From Alloyangia pacifica (GTDB taxonomy: Bacteria; Pseudomonadota; Alphaproteobacteria; Rhodobacterales; Rhodobacteraceae): 64,000 nucleotides of DNA. Below the pieces are notes generated by a model that did not search any database, was not told the origin of the DNA, and was given only the letters and a program-made list of their open reading frames with translations. Shown one piece after another: positions 54,828-63,543 of the stretch. Location: the NCBI RefSeq assembly GCF_020524285.1, contig NZ_JAIVKX010000024.1, positions 1 to 64,000 of the forward strand. The letters run 5' to 3'. Every line of letters starts with the position of its first letter. Within the stretch, counting starts at the first letter, position 1. A program made the position numbers and the translations under genes.

Positions 54828-56100
54828 TGATGCTCGGTCAATATCTCGCCTTTGGCGAGGAGCTGGTCTCGTAATTTTAATAAAAATTCTGGGGGCGGCG
54901 CTAACGTATTTCATGTTTGCGTATTTATCGCGCTCTATGCTGATCGAGGACTACGGAATTTTTAGCTCGAGCTTTGCAATTGCAAGCTTGTCCTGCCAGA
55001 TTTCACTTTTGGGACAGTCTCAGTTCTTGCTCAGGGCGCTTCCAAGGTGTGATGATCATCAGTTTAGCGCTGCTAATGGGCTTGTGAAACGATCTTATCT
55101 TCGATGGCTCGGAGGAATGGTTATCACAGGATTGGCAGTTTTCCTATGCTGCCGAGCCTGGGGAATAAAGTTTCCTGCGGCGACCGTCGCGTTGTTGGCT
55201 GCCATGGCGTGGGCTGACCTACAGCTTCATATTTTGAGGGGGCGTGGTTATATTTTTGCGGCATTTTCAAATAGAGATATTTTTTGGCGACTTTCAACTA
55301 TAGGGGGTGTCGCGTATCTCTTATTTTCCAAAACACATGTTTCTGCCGAGGTAGTTCTTTGGTGGTCCGCAATCGGACTGTCTATTCTGACTCTGGGTCA
55401 GACGTTTGTCGATCGAAACGTTAATATATGGAAGAGTTTGAATGGCGGCGAGAAAGTTCTCGATCGCGAATACAAACTTTCGCTTCAGTATTGGGTTAAC
55501 GCAGTAATCAGTGCTGGTATGCCCAACGTTTCCACTATCGTGATCGCCTATGTCTTATCAGTTAAGGACGCAGCAATTTTCTTTGCTGCGTTAAAGACCG
55601 CCCAAGCTATGCAGTTTTTGCCTGCGTCCATGATGCTAGTTGCTGCGCCGCAACTGTCACGCGGCTTGCGAGATGGGGACATGCAATTTGTTCAGAGGAG
55701 TATAAAAGTCATTGCAGTCTTCGCGCTATCTTCGAGTGCGTTGATACTCTTCTTGATAGCCATTTTTGGCAAGAATGTGCTGAGTATATTTGGGTCAGAT
55801 TTTATTTCTGGATACAGTATTTTGATAGTTATCATTTCTGGATATACGATATCGGCGTTGTGCGGCCCTACTAACGGAATTTTGAGCCAGAGCGGGAATC
55901 CTGCGGTTATGAATAGGATTTTCATTTCTGTGAATTTGTTTTCGATGGCCTGCCTTCCGATTGCCGCTTGGGTGGCAGGAGGTGTCGGTGTTGCGGTCAT
56001 TTTCGCGTTATCCGTTTCTATTGTTCACATTTGGATAAGGGGCTGGATTAAAGAACATTTGGGCCTAGAATCTTCGATCCTTTGCATGTTTAGGTCATAG
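54820..56100 (+). CDS. wzx: Wzx-like polysaccharide repeat-unit flippase
   Basis: 426 residues, strongly hydrophobic, with about 12 predicted membrane segments; FMFAYLSRSMLIEDYGIFSS near the N-terminus is the conserved start of Wzx/RfbX flippases of the MVF/MATE superfamily, and YSILIVIISGYTISALCGPT is the usual late helix pair. It would flip undecaprenyl-linked repeat units across the inner membrane for polymerisation by the Wzy-like protein at 57.5-58.7 kb. The ATG overlaps the end of the upstream GT4 gene. It is last of the plus-strand cassette, followed by 160 bases without recognisable coding and then an IS remnant. Confidence 0.88.
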   Translation: MHSDARSISRLWRGAGLVILIKILGAALTYFMFAYLSRSMLIEDYGIFSSSFAIASLSCQISLLGQSQFLLRALPRCDDHQFSAANGLVKRSYLRWLGGMVITGLAVFLCCRAWGIKFPAATVALLAAMAWADLQLHILRGRGYIFAAFSNRDIFWRLSTIGGVAYLLFSKTHVSAEVVLWWSAIGLSILTLGQTFVDRNVNIWKSLNGGEKVLDREYKLSLQYWVNAVISAGMPNVSTIVIAYVLSVKDAAIFFAALKTAQAMQFLPASMMLVAAPQLSRGLRDGDMQFVQRSIKVIAVFALSSSALILFLIAIFGKNVLSIFGSDFISGYSILIVIISGYTISALCGPTNGILSQSGNPAVMNRIFISVNLFSMACLPIAAWVAGGVGVAVIFALSVSIVHIWIRGWIKEHLGLESSILCMFRS

Positions 56101-56260
56101 TCGGTTGATAATAGTGCGCTGAGGTAAGAGTTGATCCGGAATTCTGAACGGCCGAGATAAGTGCATCTGCCGCCCAATAGCAGCGTGATGCTGCGAGCGA
56201 GTAGAAGGCCTATAGCAAGACAACCGCGCCGAGATCACAGGCCGGCGCTCAATGCGAAGG

Positions 56261-57421
56261 TGTATCGACCCAGTGAAAACCTGCTCATGCTACAATGGAG
56301 AACATAGCAATGAGTATGACTATGGACGACAGCATCAAGCGTTGGACGGCGAAGCGGAAGACGGCTCCGGTGATCGAGATCATCCAGGGCAAGACGACTG
56401 TGTCGGAGGCAAGTCGATCATTCGACCTCACACCCTCCGAAGTTGAAGGGTGGGTCGAAGATGCGAAGCGCGGCATGGAGAACTCGCTGCGCGCCAACCC
56501 GCTCCACATCCGCGAGCAATACGAGAAGCAGCTCCGAGACCTTCAGGAAGCCTATGGCAAGGCTGCTGGAGCTACGGGCCCGAAAAAGCTTCAGGCCCTG
56601 CTGGATACGTAGGACGGGAATTGATCCGTCGCACCCAGCAGGGCCTTTTGGCGGAGGGCGTCGCAGTGTCGATCGCCAAGCTCTGCATGTGGTTCGGCAT
56701 TCTCCGGCGCACTGTGTACTACAAGCCGGTGAAAGCCGCGCCGAAGGTCGATCCCCGCTTCGCCGAACCGATCAAGAAGATGATCGAGGAGGAGCCGTCC
56801 TTCTGCTATTGGACCATGGCCTGGCTCCTGGGCTTCAACAAGAACGCGGTGTAGAGGATCTTCCAGATCAAGGGCTGGCAGGTTCGCAAGCGCGCCGTGT
56901 GCATGCGGCTCCGCATCCAGGCGGTACCCTCCGTCGCAGCTGCGCCGAACGAGAGATGGTCGACCGACCTCGCCCGCATCTGGACCGGAAAGGACGGCCA
57001 GGCCGCTCTCGAGCATGCGCTGATCGCGAGATTCGGCGCTCTAGGCCGGGTCGAGGAGGAGTTCTTGCTGAGGTCAGACAATGGCATTCGCCATTGGGCT
57101 CGCACCAATGGCGCCTCAATGGCTCATTCTTCACCAGCCTCCACTTCACGGCCATCGTCGGCAGCTACGGGCTGAAGCAGGAGTTTATCACATCGCACTG
57201 CCCACAGCAGTATGGCATGGTTGGGCGCTTCATCCGGACGCTGAAAGAGCAGTGCGTGCATCGCCACCGCTTCGAAAGCATCCAACATGCGATGCGCGTC
57301 ATCGGTGACTGGATTGCCTTTTATAACAACCGTCGCCCTCATCAGGCGCTTGCCATGCGCACGCCTGCCGGGGCATTTAGATTAGCGGCCTAACCTGAGC
57401 AGAATCCGCTGGGTCGATACA
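56261..57421. mobile_element. Decayed IS3-family insertion sequence with terminal inverted repeats
   Basis: 1161 bases bounded by TGTATCGACCCAG at 56261-56273 and its exact complement at 57409-57421. The match continues imperfectly inward to CTGCTCA / TGAGCAG, giving ends of about 26 bases with the TG...CA tips typical of IS3. No target duplication is visible (flanks AAGG and CGAC), so it is old or rearranged. Its GC is higher than that of the wzx and wzy genes on either side. It lies between these convergent genes and interrupts neither. The 160 bases left of it (56101-56260) hold nothing I can assign. Confidence 0.88.
56295..57393 (+). pseudogene. IS3-family transposase orfAB, multiply disrupted
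   Basis: The first part (56295-56612) keeps the HTH orfA region (KRWTAKRKTAPVIEIIQGKT, SFDLTPSEVEGWVED). OrfB survives only in pieces in different frames: SIAKLCMWFGILRRTVYYKP, then an in-frame TAG at 56852-56854 after LLGFNKNAV, then NERWSTDLARIWTGKDGQ joined abruptly to ALEHALIARFG, which suggests an internal deletion, and RSDNG followed by a frame change to SLHFTAIVGSYGLKQEFITS and RTLKEQCVHRHRFES. The catalytic glutamate of the DDE triad, expected in NGMVE-R, reads YGMVGR. The element cannot encode an active transposase. Confidence 0.9.
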
Positions 57422-57452
57422 CGACTGACGCCACCGGCGTATGTGAAGCCTG

Positions 57453-58706
57453 TTAATGTGCGACATTTTCGTGAAGGCCAATGTTGGGGGCCGTCTTGGA
57501 CAAGGCGTAGTCACCTATTTTTACATTTGTATGCCGTGGCGTGGTGCGAACAAGAGCCGCAATGAACAAAAGTGCCGCCGGTGTGGAAATCCACAAGGTG
57601 TGTGTGTCAAGCGTGAGCGCATGTACAATTTCGCCTGATACAATCGAAAGTCCGACTAATCGCCTTGCGCCTTTAGCAAAAAGGAATCGACAGATAAGCC
57701 AAATCCAAAATGCTGCGTACAGGACCCCGCACAGGACCCCTAGCTCAAGAGTAATGGTCAGGAAGCTATTATCTCCGGGTGTCCCAATCATATGGTCTGT
57801 ATTTTTGAATCCGATACCCCATGCGGGGTAATTAAGAACGTAGTCCAAGTATATAGACCAGTTATTAAATCGCACTGTCTTGAAGAAAAGGCTTTCTCCT
57901 GTTAGATTCAGAATATCCAGTCGCCGAAGTGCGAAGAGCGTCTCCGGGGATACATCAGAGCCAACGGCCCAGTATATGAAGCCAATAAATACCACTGGTG
58001 TTGCGACAAGCGCACTAATTATTCTTCGGCCCCCAAAGAAAATTGGAATTAAGAATATCAGGCTTACGGCGATATGTATGAATGCGGCTCTCGATGTGGA
58101 TATGTAGGTTGCGTATAGAGATATAAAAATAACTAAAACAGCCCAGTACCGCATTCCTTTCAACAGGAGGATTCCGGCACATACAATCCCCCAAAGGCTT
58201 GAGATGTGCCCAAAGCCACCTGTATTTCCAAGAAGGCCGCCCGCTCGTATACTGGACCCGAGGCCATTACCATACCAATTTCGTTGCTGGTCATCCCTCA
58301 CCTGTATGCCGAGGTGGTGCATTGCGATACCGAGCAGGATCGCAACGCCGCCTGAGGTCAAAAATACTTTTGTCAAAACCCATAGATCGTCATCTCCGAA
58401 GTTTCTTTTCGACATAACTATGATAAACGGCAAGAAAATTGCGAAGACTCGCACGAGGAGGATTGCTTCTGGTGGCGCTATTCCACGAGCGATGTTGAAA
58501 AATGTCGATAGAAAGGCGAGTATCCCAAGGGTTGAGAGAAAAAGCTCAGGAACAGTTAACTTTCTTTCACGGTAAGCAATAAGGCCAAATAGTGCAAACG
58601 GCAGAATTAAGTCTACTGCACCGATCTTGCCAACTGGCGATGGTAGTACAACCAGCGGAATAAGGGCCGCGTATAGCGTTGTGAGGCGCGGGATACGAGC
58701 TTTCAT
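57453..58706 (-). CDS. wzy: Wzy-like O-antigen/capsule polymerase or ligase
   Basis: 417 residues with about 10-12 hydrophobic segments. ISLYATYISTSRAAFIHIAV contains the TSRA motif of the O-antigen ligase/polymerase domain (PF04932), and between later helices lies a polar loop with YPAWGIGFKNTDHM and TPGDNSFLTITLELG, the GxGxxxxH...H/N-x-F-type periplasmic loop. It probably joins flipped repeat units. GAGGACGGAAA gives a good ribosome site for the ATG at 58706. It points toward the IS remnant, ending 32 bases from it, and is convergent with wzx. Low GC as for the rest of the cassette. Confidence 0.85.
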   Translation of the reverse strand: MKARIPRLTTLYAALIPLVVLPSPVGKIGAVDLILPFALFGLIAYRERKLTVPELFLSTLGILAFLSTFFNIARGIAPPEAILLVRVFAIFLPFIIVMSKRNFGDDDLWVLTKVFLTSGGVAILLGIAMHHLGIQVRDDQQRNWYGNGLGSSIRAGGLLGNTGGFGHISSLWGIVCAGILLLKGMRYWAVLVIFISLYATYISTSRAAFIHIAVSLIFLIPIFFGGRRIISALVATPVVFIGFIYWAVGSDVSPETLFALRRLDILNLTGESLFFKTVRFNNWSIYLDYVLNYPAWGIGFKNTDHMIGTPGDNSFLTITLELGVLCGVLYAAFWIWLICRFLFAKGARRLVGLSIVSGEIVHALTLDTHTLWISTPAALLFIAALVRTTPRHTNVKIGDYALSKTAPNIGLHENVAH

Positions 58707-59083
58707 TTTCCGTCCTCAATTTGATTGCGAGTGATCGTCCGTGGCCCAGCCTTTTTCCTACAACTCGCTATATTTCCCAAGGATGCTCGAAGAACGAAAG
58801 TTTTGCGAGAGGCATGGTTTCTAGGGATGCAGACCATTGCAGGGTTCCACCATATCCTTAGCTACTTTGGCGACCAAAGTTTCTCACTGGCCTGGCTTTG
58901 ACGTCTTTCTTAGATCAGCCTGAAGGGGTCGTGAGAGGTTGCGATTTTGGGGAGCGGTGCGTTTACTTTCGATTTTCTTTAGGAAGTATTAACATCCTTG
59001 AAGGCGATAGGCCCGGTAGAATCCGGGCTTCAGAAGTAGGATATTGGGTGATCTCGACATCTATTCGGATCATTATTGAAGTA
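58707..59083. other. Non-coding gap between wzc and wzy with two inverted repeats
   Basis: 377 bases without a supportable gene. ACTTTGG-CGA-CCAAAGT at 58864-58880 (perfect 7-bp arms) may be an operator or part of the wzy promoter region; GCCCGG-TAGAAT-CCGGGC at 59011-59028, 55 bases after the wzc stop, may be a weak terminator without T-run. Composition returns towards high GC beyond this point, marking the right edge of the cassette. Confidence 0.45.
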
Positions 59084-61210
59084 TCAGTTGAGATAGTATT
59101 TCGCGCCATAGGCCGAGTAGGGTCCGTAGTTATTTCCATAGCCGTAGCGCTTCATCCCGCGCGGGCTGATTTGGTTCAGCACAAGGCCACTCACCGGCTT
59201 CCCGACACTTTCGAACTCGCGCAGCGCCCCGATCACTTGGTCTTTCTGAGTCTGGTCCCATTTCACCACGAAGACCGTGGCATCGACGTGCTGCGCGATC
59301 ACTCGGGCATCCGGCACCACCAGCACCGGCGGTGTATCGACGATGATGATGTCGTAGCGGCTTCGCAGATCCTTCAACAGCTCTGCGAAGCGCAGTGAGG
59401 AGAAGATGTCGGCGGCGTTGGACTGCCCCTTGTCGCCGAGTAGTACGTCGGCTCCAACGAGTTCGTCATGGGTAACCACTTCATCGAAATGCTTGACGCC
59501 GGTCAGTACTGAGACGACGCCGTCGGTTTGCTCGGTTGTCAGGTACTGGCCGAAAACCCTACGGCGGATGTCACCCTCGATAAGCAGAACCTTCTTGCCC
59601 ATGGAGGCAAAGTTCAGCGTCAGCGACATGGCGACTGTGGTCTTGCCTTCGCCAGGCAGGGCCGAGCAGGTCATGATGACCTTGGGCGGTGTGTCCACAT
59701 TGGAGAGCATGACCGAAGTTCTCAGATTGCGGACCGCCTCGGCGGCCGCTGAGGACGGACGTTCTTTGAGATAGGCGATGGCATCCTTACGCCGGCTCGC
59801 CTTGATCATGGGAAGTTGCCCGATTGTGGCATAGCCGGTTACCGCTTCCAGTTGCTCGGCGGTCCGGAATGCACGGTTTCGAGCTTCGCGGACAAGCACG
59901 AAGGCGGCGCCAAGCATCAGGCCAAGAAGCCCAGTCATTGCGAGAATGAGCGACTTGCGTGGCGCAGATGCCCGAACAGGGACTACCGCTGGCGAAATGA
60001 TCCGGCTGTCAGCCTGTTGCACGCCCTGCTGCGCAGAGGTTTCCTTCAGACGCGACAGGAAATACTCGTAGAGCAGGCGGCTGGCTTCTGCTTCTCGCGT
60101 CAGCTGCTGCAGGGTGATCAGGTCTTGGCTTTGCTGATCGGTCTGGCTCTCGAGTTCCGACAGGGAGTTGCGAAGCGCCGCAAGTTGACTGGTGTTCCTC
60201 GAAAGATCGGTTTCTGCGCGGGTGAGGAGTTGACCAAAGCGTGCCTCGAAGCTCTGCGCGATCGCGGGTTCGTCGATCCGAGGTAGCATACGCTGCAGTT
60301 GCAGATCATTGGTGGCCTTGGCCTGTTCCTGCGGCGTGGTTGCCTGCTCGAGTGCGGTTATCCGCACTTGCGCGGCTTCCTGCGCAGCTTCCATGTTGGC
60401 GATCCGATCGCGCGTGTCCTTGACCTGAACCTCAAGCCCTTCCAGCGCTTCGGGGCTGACCAGCGGCGTGCTGGCGCGGAAGTCCTTGACCTTGCCTTCC
60501 GCCTCTTCGAGCGAGACCTGCAGATCGGTGACACGCTCGGTCAGCCATGTCGTAGCCTGCTCGGTCGCTTCGAATTTCACCTCGAGCTGATTGAGGATGT
60601 AAAGATCGACCAGCGCGTCGGCTATGCTAGCCGACTTTTCGCGGCTGGTTGTCTCTACAGTGACCTGGAAAACCAGACTCTGCGGAACATTGGAAATAGT
60701 GAGACTGTCTAGCAGAGCGTCGATTGTAGCGGCACGCCGACGAGCCTCATTTTCACCAGTGTCGTCAGGAGCGGAGGTGAACAGCCCTTTGATAAAGGTC
60801 TTCAGCTTGTCGATGCTACTGGCTGGGCGCAGTGCGGAATTGAATTCCGGGTCATTGATCAAAGCGAGCTTGTCGACCACCTTACCAAGCAGGACCCGGC
60901 TCTTGAGGACTTCGACCTCGGTGTTGACGACGGTACTGTCTGAGCCAAGGCCACCCATTACGCTTCCCAAGTCTACCACTTGCTCTTCGCGGTTGTTCAG
61001 CATGACGACAGCGGTCGACCGGTACATAGGTGTGGCAAGGACATATGCGTAAAAGCTACCAACGATAATGGCGAGCAAGACAGCAAATGTGATGATGAGC
61101 TTGCCTCTCCATAGAGCTGAGAGCAGAGCACCCAAATCTACAACGTCGTCCTCTTGGGCAGCGGAAGTTGCAGCGCTTGAGCCCAATTCGATACGTCTCA
61201 TGTCGGTCAA
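59084..61210 (-). CDS. wzc: Polysaccharide co-polymerase with BY-kinase domain (Wzc/ExoP type)
   Basis: 705-708 residues. A first membrane helix (about 35-55, LIITFAVLLAIIVGSFYAYV), a large periplasmic coiled-coil region (about 200-400) and a second helix (about 417-437) make the PCP part. The cytoplasmic tyrosine kinase has SALPGEGKTTVAMSL (Walker A), VLLIEGDIRRRVFG (A') and DIIIVDTPPVL (Walker B). The last 20 residues carry seven tyrosines, the autophosphorylation cluster that controls chain length. TTG at 61210 has GGAG six bases away; ATG at 61201 is the alternative. No Wzb phosphatase gene is in the window. Likely partner of the Wza protein encoded 265 bases upstream. Confidence 0.94.
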   Translation of the reverse strand: MTDMRRIELGSSAATSAAQEDDVVDLGALLSALWRGKLIITFAVLLAIIVGSFYAYVLATPMYRSTAVVMLNNREEQVVDLGSVMGGLGSDSTVVNTEVEVLKSRVLLGKVVDKLALINDPEFNSALRPASSIDKLKTFIKGLFTSAPDDTGENEARRRAATIDALLDSLTISNVPQSLVFQVTVETTSREKSASIADALVDLYILNQLEVKFEATEQATTWLTERVTDLQVSLEEAEGKVKDFRASTPLVSPEALEGLEVQVKDTRDRIANMEAAQEAAQVRITALEQATTPQEQAKATNDLQLQRMLPRIDEPAIAQSFEARFGQLLTRAETDLSRNTSQLAALRNSLSELESQTDQQSQDLITLQQLTREAEASRLLYEYFLSRLKETSAQQGVQQADSRIISPAVVPVRASAPRKSLILAMTGLLGLMLGAAFVLVREARNRAFRTAEQLEAVTGYATIGQLPMIKASRRKDAIAYLKERPSSAAAEAVRNLRTSVMLSNVDTPPKVIMTCSALPGEGKTTVAMSLTLNFASMGKKVLLIEGDIRRRVFGQYLTTEQTDGVVSVLTGVKHFDEVVTHDELVGADVLLGDKGQSNAADIFSSLRFAELLKDLRSRYDIIIVDTPPVLVVPDARVIAQHVDATVFVVKWDQTQKDQVIGALREFESVGKPVSGLVLNQISPRGMKRYGYGNNYGPYSAYGAKYYLN

Positions 61211-61475
61211 AGTGTAACTCCAAGTTTGGCCGCAACGAAGCAGCCGCAGCTTTGCTACCGTTTAGCACGATTCAAAAAGACGTCTAACCGGTTATTAGAG
61301 AGAGCCCAGTTCGCCTGCAGCCTCAAGTTTCGGCGGGCTCGCCCGCAGGGGATAATCCCAAAATAGAAGCGTCTGATGAAAAATCAGATCACTTCATCTC
61401 GTTGGTTTCTCCGCGGAGCGAGAAGGACCCGCCTGACAGCCTTAGGTTGTATAGCCAGCTATGTGATCGTTCAGC

Positions 61476-62843
61476 TCAGTTCAGCTGCGCCGCGGTCGAG
61501 GTGATCAGCGACGGGGTAATCTGCGTGATCACGTTGCTCCAGCGCGTCACCGGCTGCTCAGCCACAAAAACCACGTCGTTGGGTCGCAACTCAAAGCGCG
61601 TTGCCAGCAGGAAGTTTGCGGCGTTGCGGCCATCCAACTGCCAGGCGGTCAACGCGCCGAACTCGCGCGGATCGGGCGAGCCCCGCAGCACGTAGATCTC
61701 GGCCACGTTGCCGGTGCGGGTCGGTACTCCGCCATTGGAATAGAGCGCATCGGCCAAGGTCGCGGTGCGGCCAAAGGGCAGCGCGAAACGCGTCTGGCTC
61801 TCCACTTCACCGGTCAGATAGACGTAGTCGCGATCCACGGAATCGAGTTCGAGCCGGGTCATGTAGTTCTCGCGCTCTTCGGCCAGCGCGCCGCGGCGGA
61901 TGCTCACCTCGGCGTTGAGCTCATTTAGTGCAGCGATGCGCGCATCCTGGCGGAACTCGGCGAGGCGGATGCGTTCCTCGAAATAGGCCTGAGCCCGATC
62001 GAGCGTGTATTCCGTGTCGACGAAGACCGCGTCGCCGTCGGTGAGCTGAACGCGCGACAGGCGGCTGCTCGAGTAGAGCTCGCGCAGCGGGATCTGGTAA
62101 ATGGTGCCGTCGCGGTAGATGCGCACCGAGGCATAGTCGAGATCCTCGGCGGTGATCCCGCCCGCCGCCGCCAGCGCCTCGTCGAGGTAGAGCGGGGTGA
62201 GGGTGATCGGTGCCACGGCGGGCTGCGCCACCGCGCCGCCGATCGAGACCTTCTTCGAGTTGAACTCGGCGACCTCGAGGCTGAAGGTCGGGTCGATCTG
62301 GTTTTCCACCAGGCGCTGGAACAGGCGGTTTTCGGCTTCCTCGAGCGTGGTCCCCGCGACCTGCACGCGGCCGACGTTGGGGATGGCGATCGCCCCGTCG
62401 TCCTGCACCGTGTAGCCCTGCCGCGAGTTCGAGGCGGCCAGCAGCCCGGTCAGTTGTTCGACTGTCGAGCCGGTCTGCGGCGTGGCCAGCAGCAGCACGT
62501 CGCCGATGCCGATCGTATAGGGCGCGTCGGGCACCGCCGGCGGCACACGCGTCTCGAGCATGTCGGGGCGCGGCTGGTAGTCCACCACCGGGTCGGGCAC
62601 GGCGCCGGCGCCGCGCTGGGTGCTGCCGCCACCGGCATTGGCGAAGAAGACCGCCGGCAACTGCTTGGGGCTGTACCCCGAGCGGTTGGCCGCCAGCACG
62701 GTTTCCGGGGTGATTTCCAGCACCCGCACCTTCGAGGCGCTGGCGCTCATCGGGTTCACCGACGGCGATTGGTAGGCGACGCCGCAGCCGCCCAGCATCA
62801 GAAGGCCTGTCACGGCCAGGCTGCTCAAGGCCTTTTTGCCCAT
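61476..62843 (-). CDS. wza: Outer-membrane polysaccharide export lipoprotein, Wza type
   Basis: 455 residues from the ATG at 62843 (GAGGAAGAAC upstream). Lipoprotein signal SSLAVTGLLMLGGCG with cysteine near residue 19. PYTIGIGDVLLLATPQTG opens the polysaccharide export domain, followed by SLBB-type beta-grasp repeats (KVSIGGAVAQPAVAPITLTP; YVYLTGEVESQTRFALPFG). The C-terminal amphipathic helix (TRWSNVITQITPSLITST) is expected to form the octameric barrel through the outer membrane. It would export the polymer handled by Wzc. The 265-base gap before wzc contains a small GC hairpin (61333-61346), so wzc may have its own promoter. A terminator upstream isolates it from the glycine-rich gene. 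Confidence 0.93.
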   Translation of the reverse strand: MGKKALSSLAVTGLLMLGGCGVAYQSPSVNPMSASASKVRVLEITPETVLAANRSGYSPKQLPAVFFANAGGGSTQRGAGAVPDPVVDYQPRPDMLETRVPPAVPDAPYTIGIGDVLLLATPQTGSTVEQLTGLLAASNSRQGYTVQDDGAIAIPNVGRVQVAGTTLEEAENRLFQRLVENQIDPTFSLEVAEFNSKKVSIGGAVAQPAVAPITLTPLYLDEALAAAGGITAEDLDYASVRIYRDGTIYQIPLRELYSSSRLSRVQLTDGDAVFVDTEYTLDRAQAYFEERIRLAEFRQDARIAALNELNAEVSIRRGALAEERENYMTRLELDSVDRDYVYLTGEVESQTRFALPFGRTATLADALYSNGGVPTRTGNVAEIYVLRGSPDPREFGALTAWQLDGRNAANFLLATRFELRPNDVVFVAEQPVTRWSNVITQITPSLITSTAAQLN

Positions 62844-62936
62844 GTTCTTCCTCGTGAAGATTGTGTTCTGGCGGGGACGGACCCCTTGCGCGCAGAGTAG
62901 ATGGATTTGCCGCCGCAGGCCATGCGGGAGCCCATG

Positions 62937-62965
62937 AAAAAGGCGGACCCTGCAAAGGTCCGCCT
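62937..62965 (-). terminator. Rho-independent terminator of the glycine-rich protein gene
   Basis: On the minus strand: AGGCGGACC, loop TTTGCAG, GGTCCGCCT, then TTTT. Nine perfect pairs, 51 bases past the stop of the glycine-rich gene and upstream of wza, so the two are separate units or linked by partial read-through. Confidence 0.9.
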
Positions 62966-63016
62966 GATTTCTTCTCAACCTGTGGCGGAATTGACGACCC
63001 GCCGCTCAGGCGAGCC

Positions 63017-63427
63017 TCAGTTCGAGGTCGAGCTGGTGCTGCCCGTGGAGGTCGAGGTGCTGGGCGTGCCCTTGCCCTTGTCGCCGCCGGAGGCCACCGC
63101 CGCGATGCCGCCCACGGCCAGCGTACCGAGGCCAGCCGCAAGCAGGGTGCCCGAAATGCCGGCCAGGCCTGCGCCCGCCGCGCCTGCGATCCCGACGCCA
63201 CCGCCGATGCCCGCGCCGATGCCACCACCGACACCTGCGCCGGCCCCCACGCCGCCACCGACACCGGCGCCCGCGCCGCCGCCGGCACCACCGCCGCCGA
63301 GGCCCGCGCTCTGAGTGCCGCCGGGGTTGGCAACACCCGCGCCGCCGCCGACGCCCTGAGCACTGGCAAGGGAGGTAAACGCGAGAACGCAGGCCGCTGA
63401 AAGCCCCATCATGGTCTTCATGGTCAT
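63017..63427 (-). CDS. Secreted glycine-rich protein
   Basis: 136 residues from the ATG at 63427, which lies seven bases after AGGAG. A Sec signal peptide (MGLSAACVLAFTSLASAQG) probably cleaves after ASA. The mature protein is dominated by GxGxG runs (about 25-90), then a hydrophobic GLAGISGTLLAAGLGTLAVG segment near 90-115 and a Ser/Thr tail (STSTSTGSTSS). Proteins of this kind sit beside wza/gfc genes in several alphaproteobacteria and recall GfcA/YjbE, the small secreted protein of group 4 capsule operons; that relationship is inferred from position and composition. It has its own strong terminator and lies 116 bases from the gfcB-like gene. Confidence 0.8.
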   Translation of the reverse strand: MTMKTMMGLSAACVLAFTSLASAQGVGGGAGVANPGGTQSAGLGGGGAGGGAGAGVGGGVGAGAGVGGGIGAGIGGGVGIAGAAGAGLAGISGTLLAAGLGTLAVGGIAAVASGGDKGKGTPSTSTSTGSTSSTSN

Positions 63428-63493
63428 AGCACTTCTCCTAAACAAACTTACTCGAAGCCCTAGCAAATCCATTTCGCCTAGGCAATTTCAATG

Positions 63494-63519
63494 AGATGAC
63501 AGGGGGATAAATGTCATCT
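63494..63519. promoter_or_regulatory. Inverted repeat between the YjbF/GfcB-like and glycine-rich genes
   Basis: AGATGACA at 63494-63501 and TGTCATCT at 63512-63519, ten bases apart. It lies 25 bases past the YjbF-like stop and about 70 bases before the glycine-rich start, so it may be an operator or an attenuating hairpin; no T-run follows. Confidence 0.45.
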
Positions 63520-63543
63520 TCGCGCCACCTTCTGCGCCGCGGC

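Noticed and set aside
56250-57435. Target-site duplication of the IS element
   Set aside because: The bases outside the inverted repeats (AAGG and CGAC) do not match, so no duplication can be claimed.
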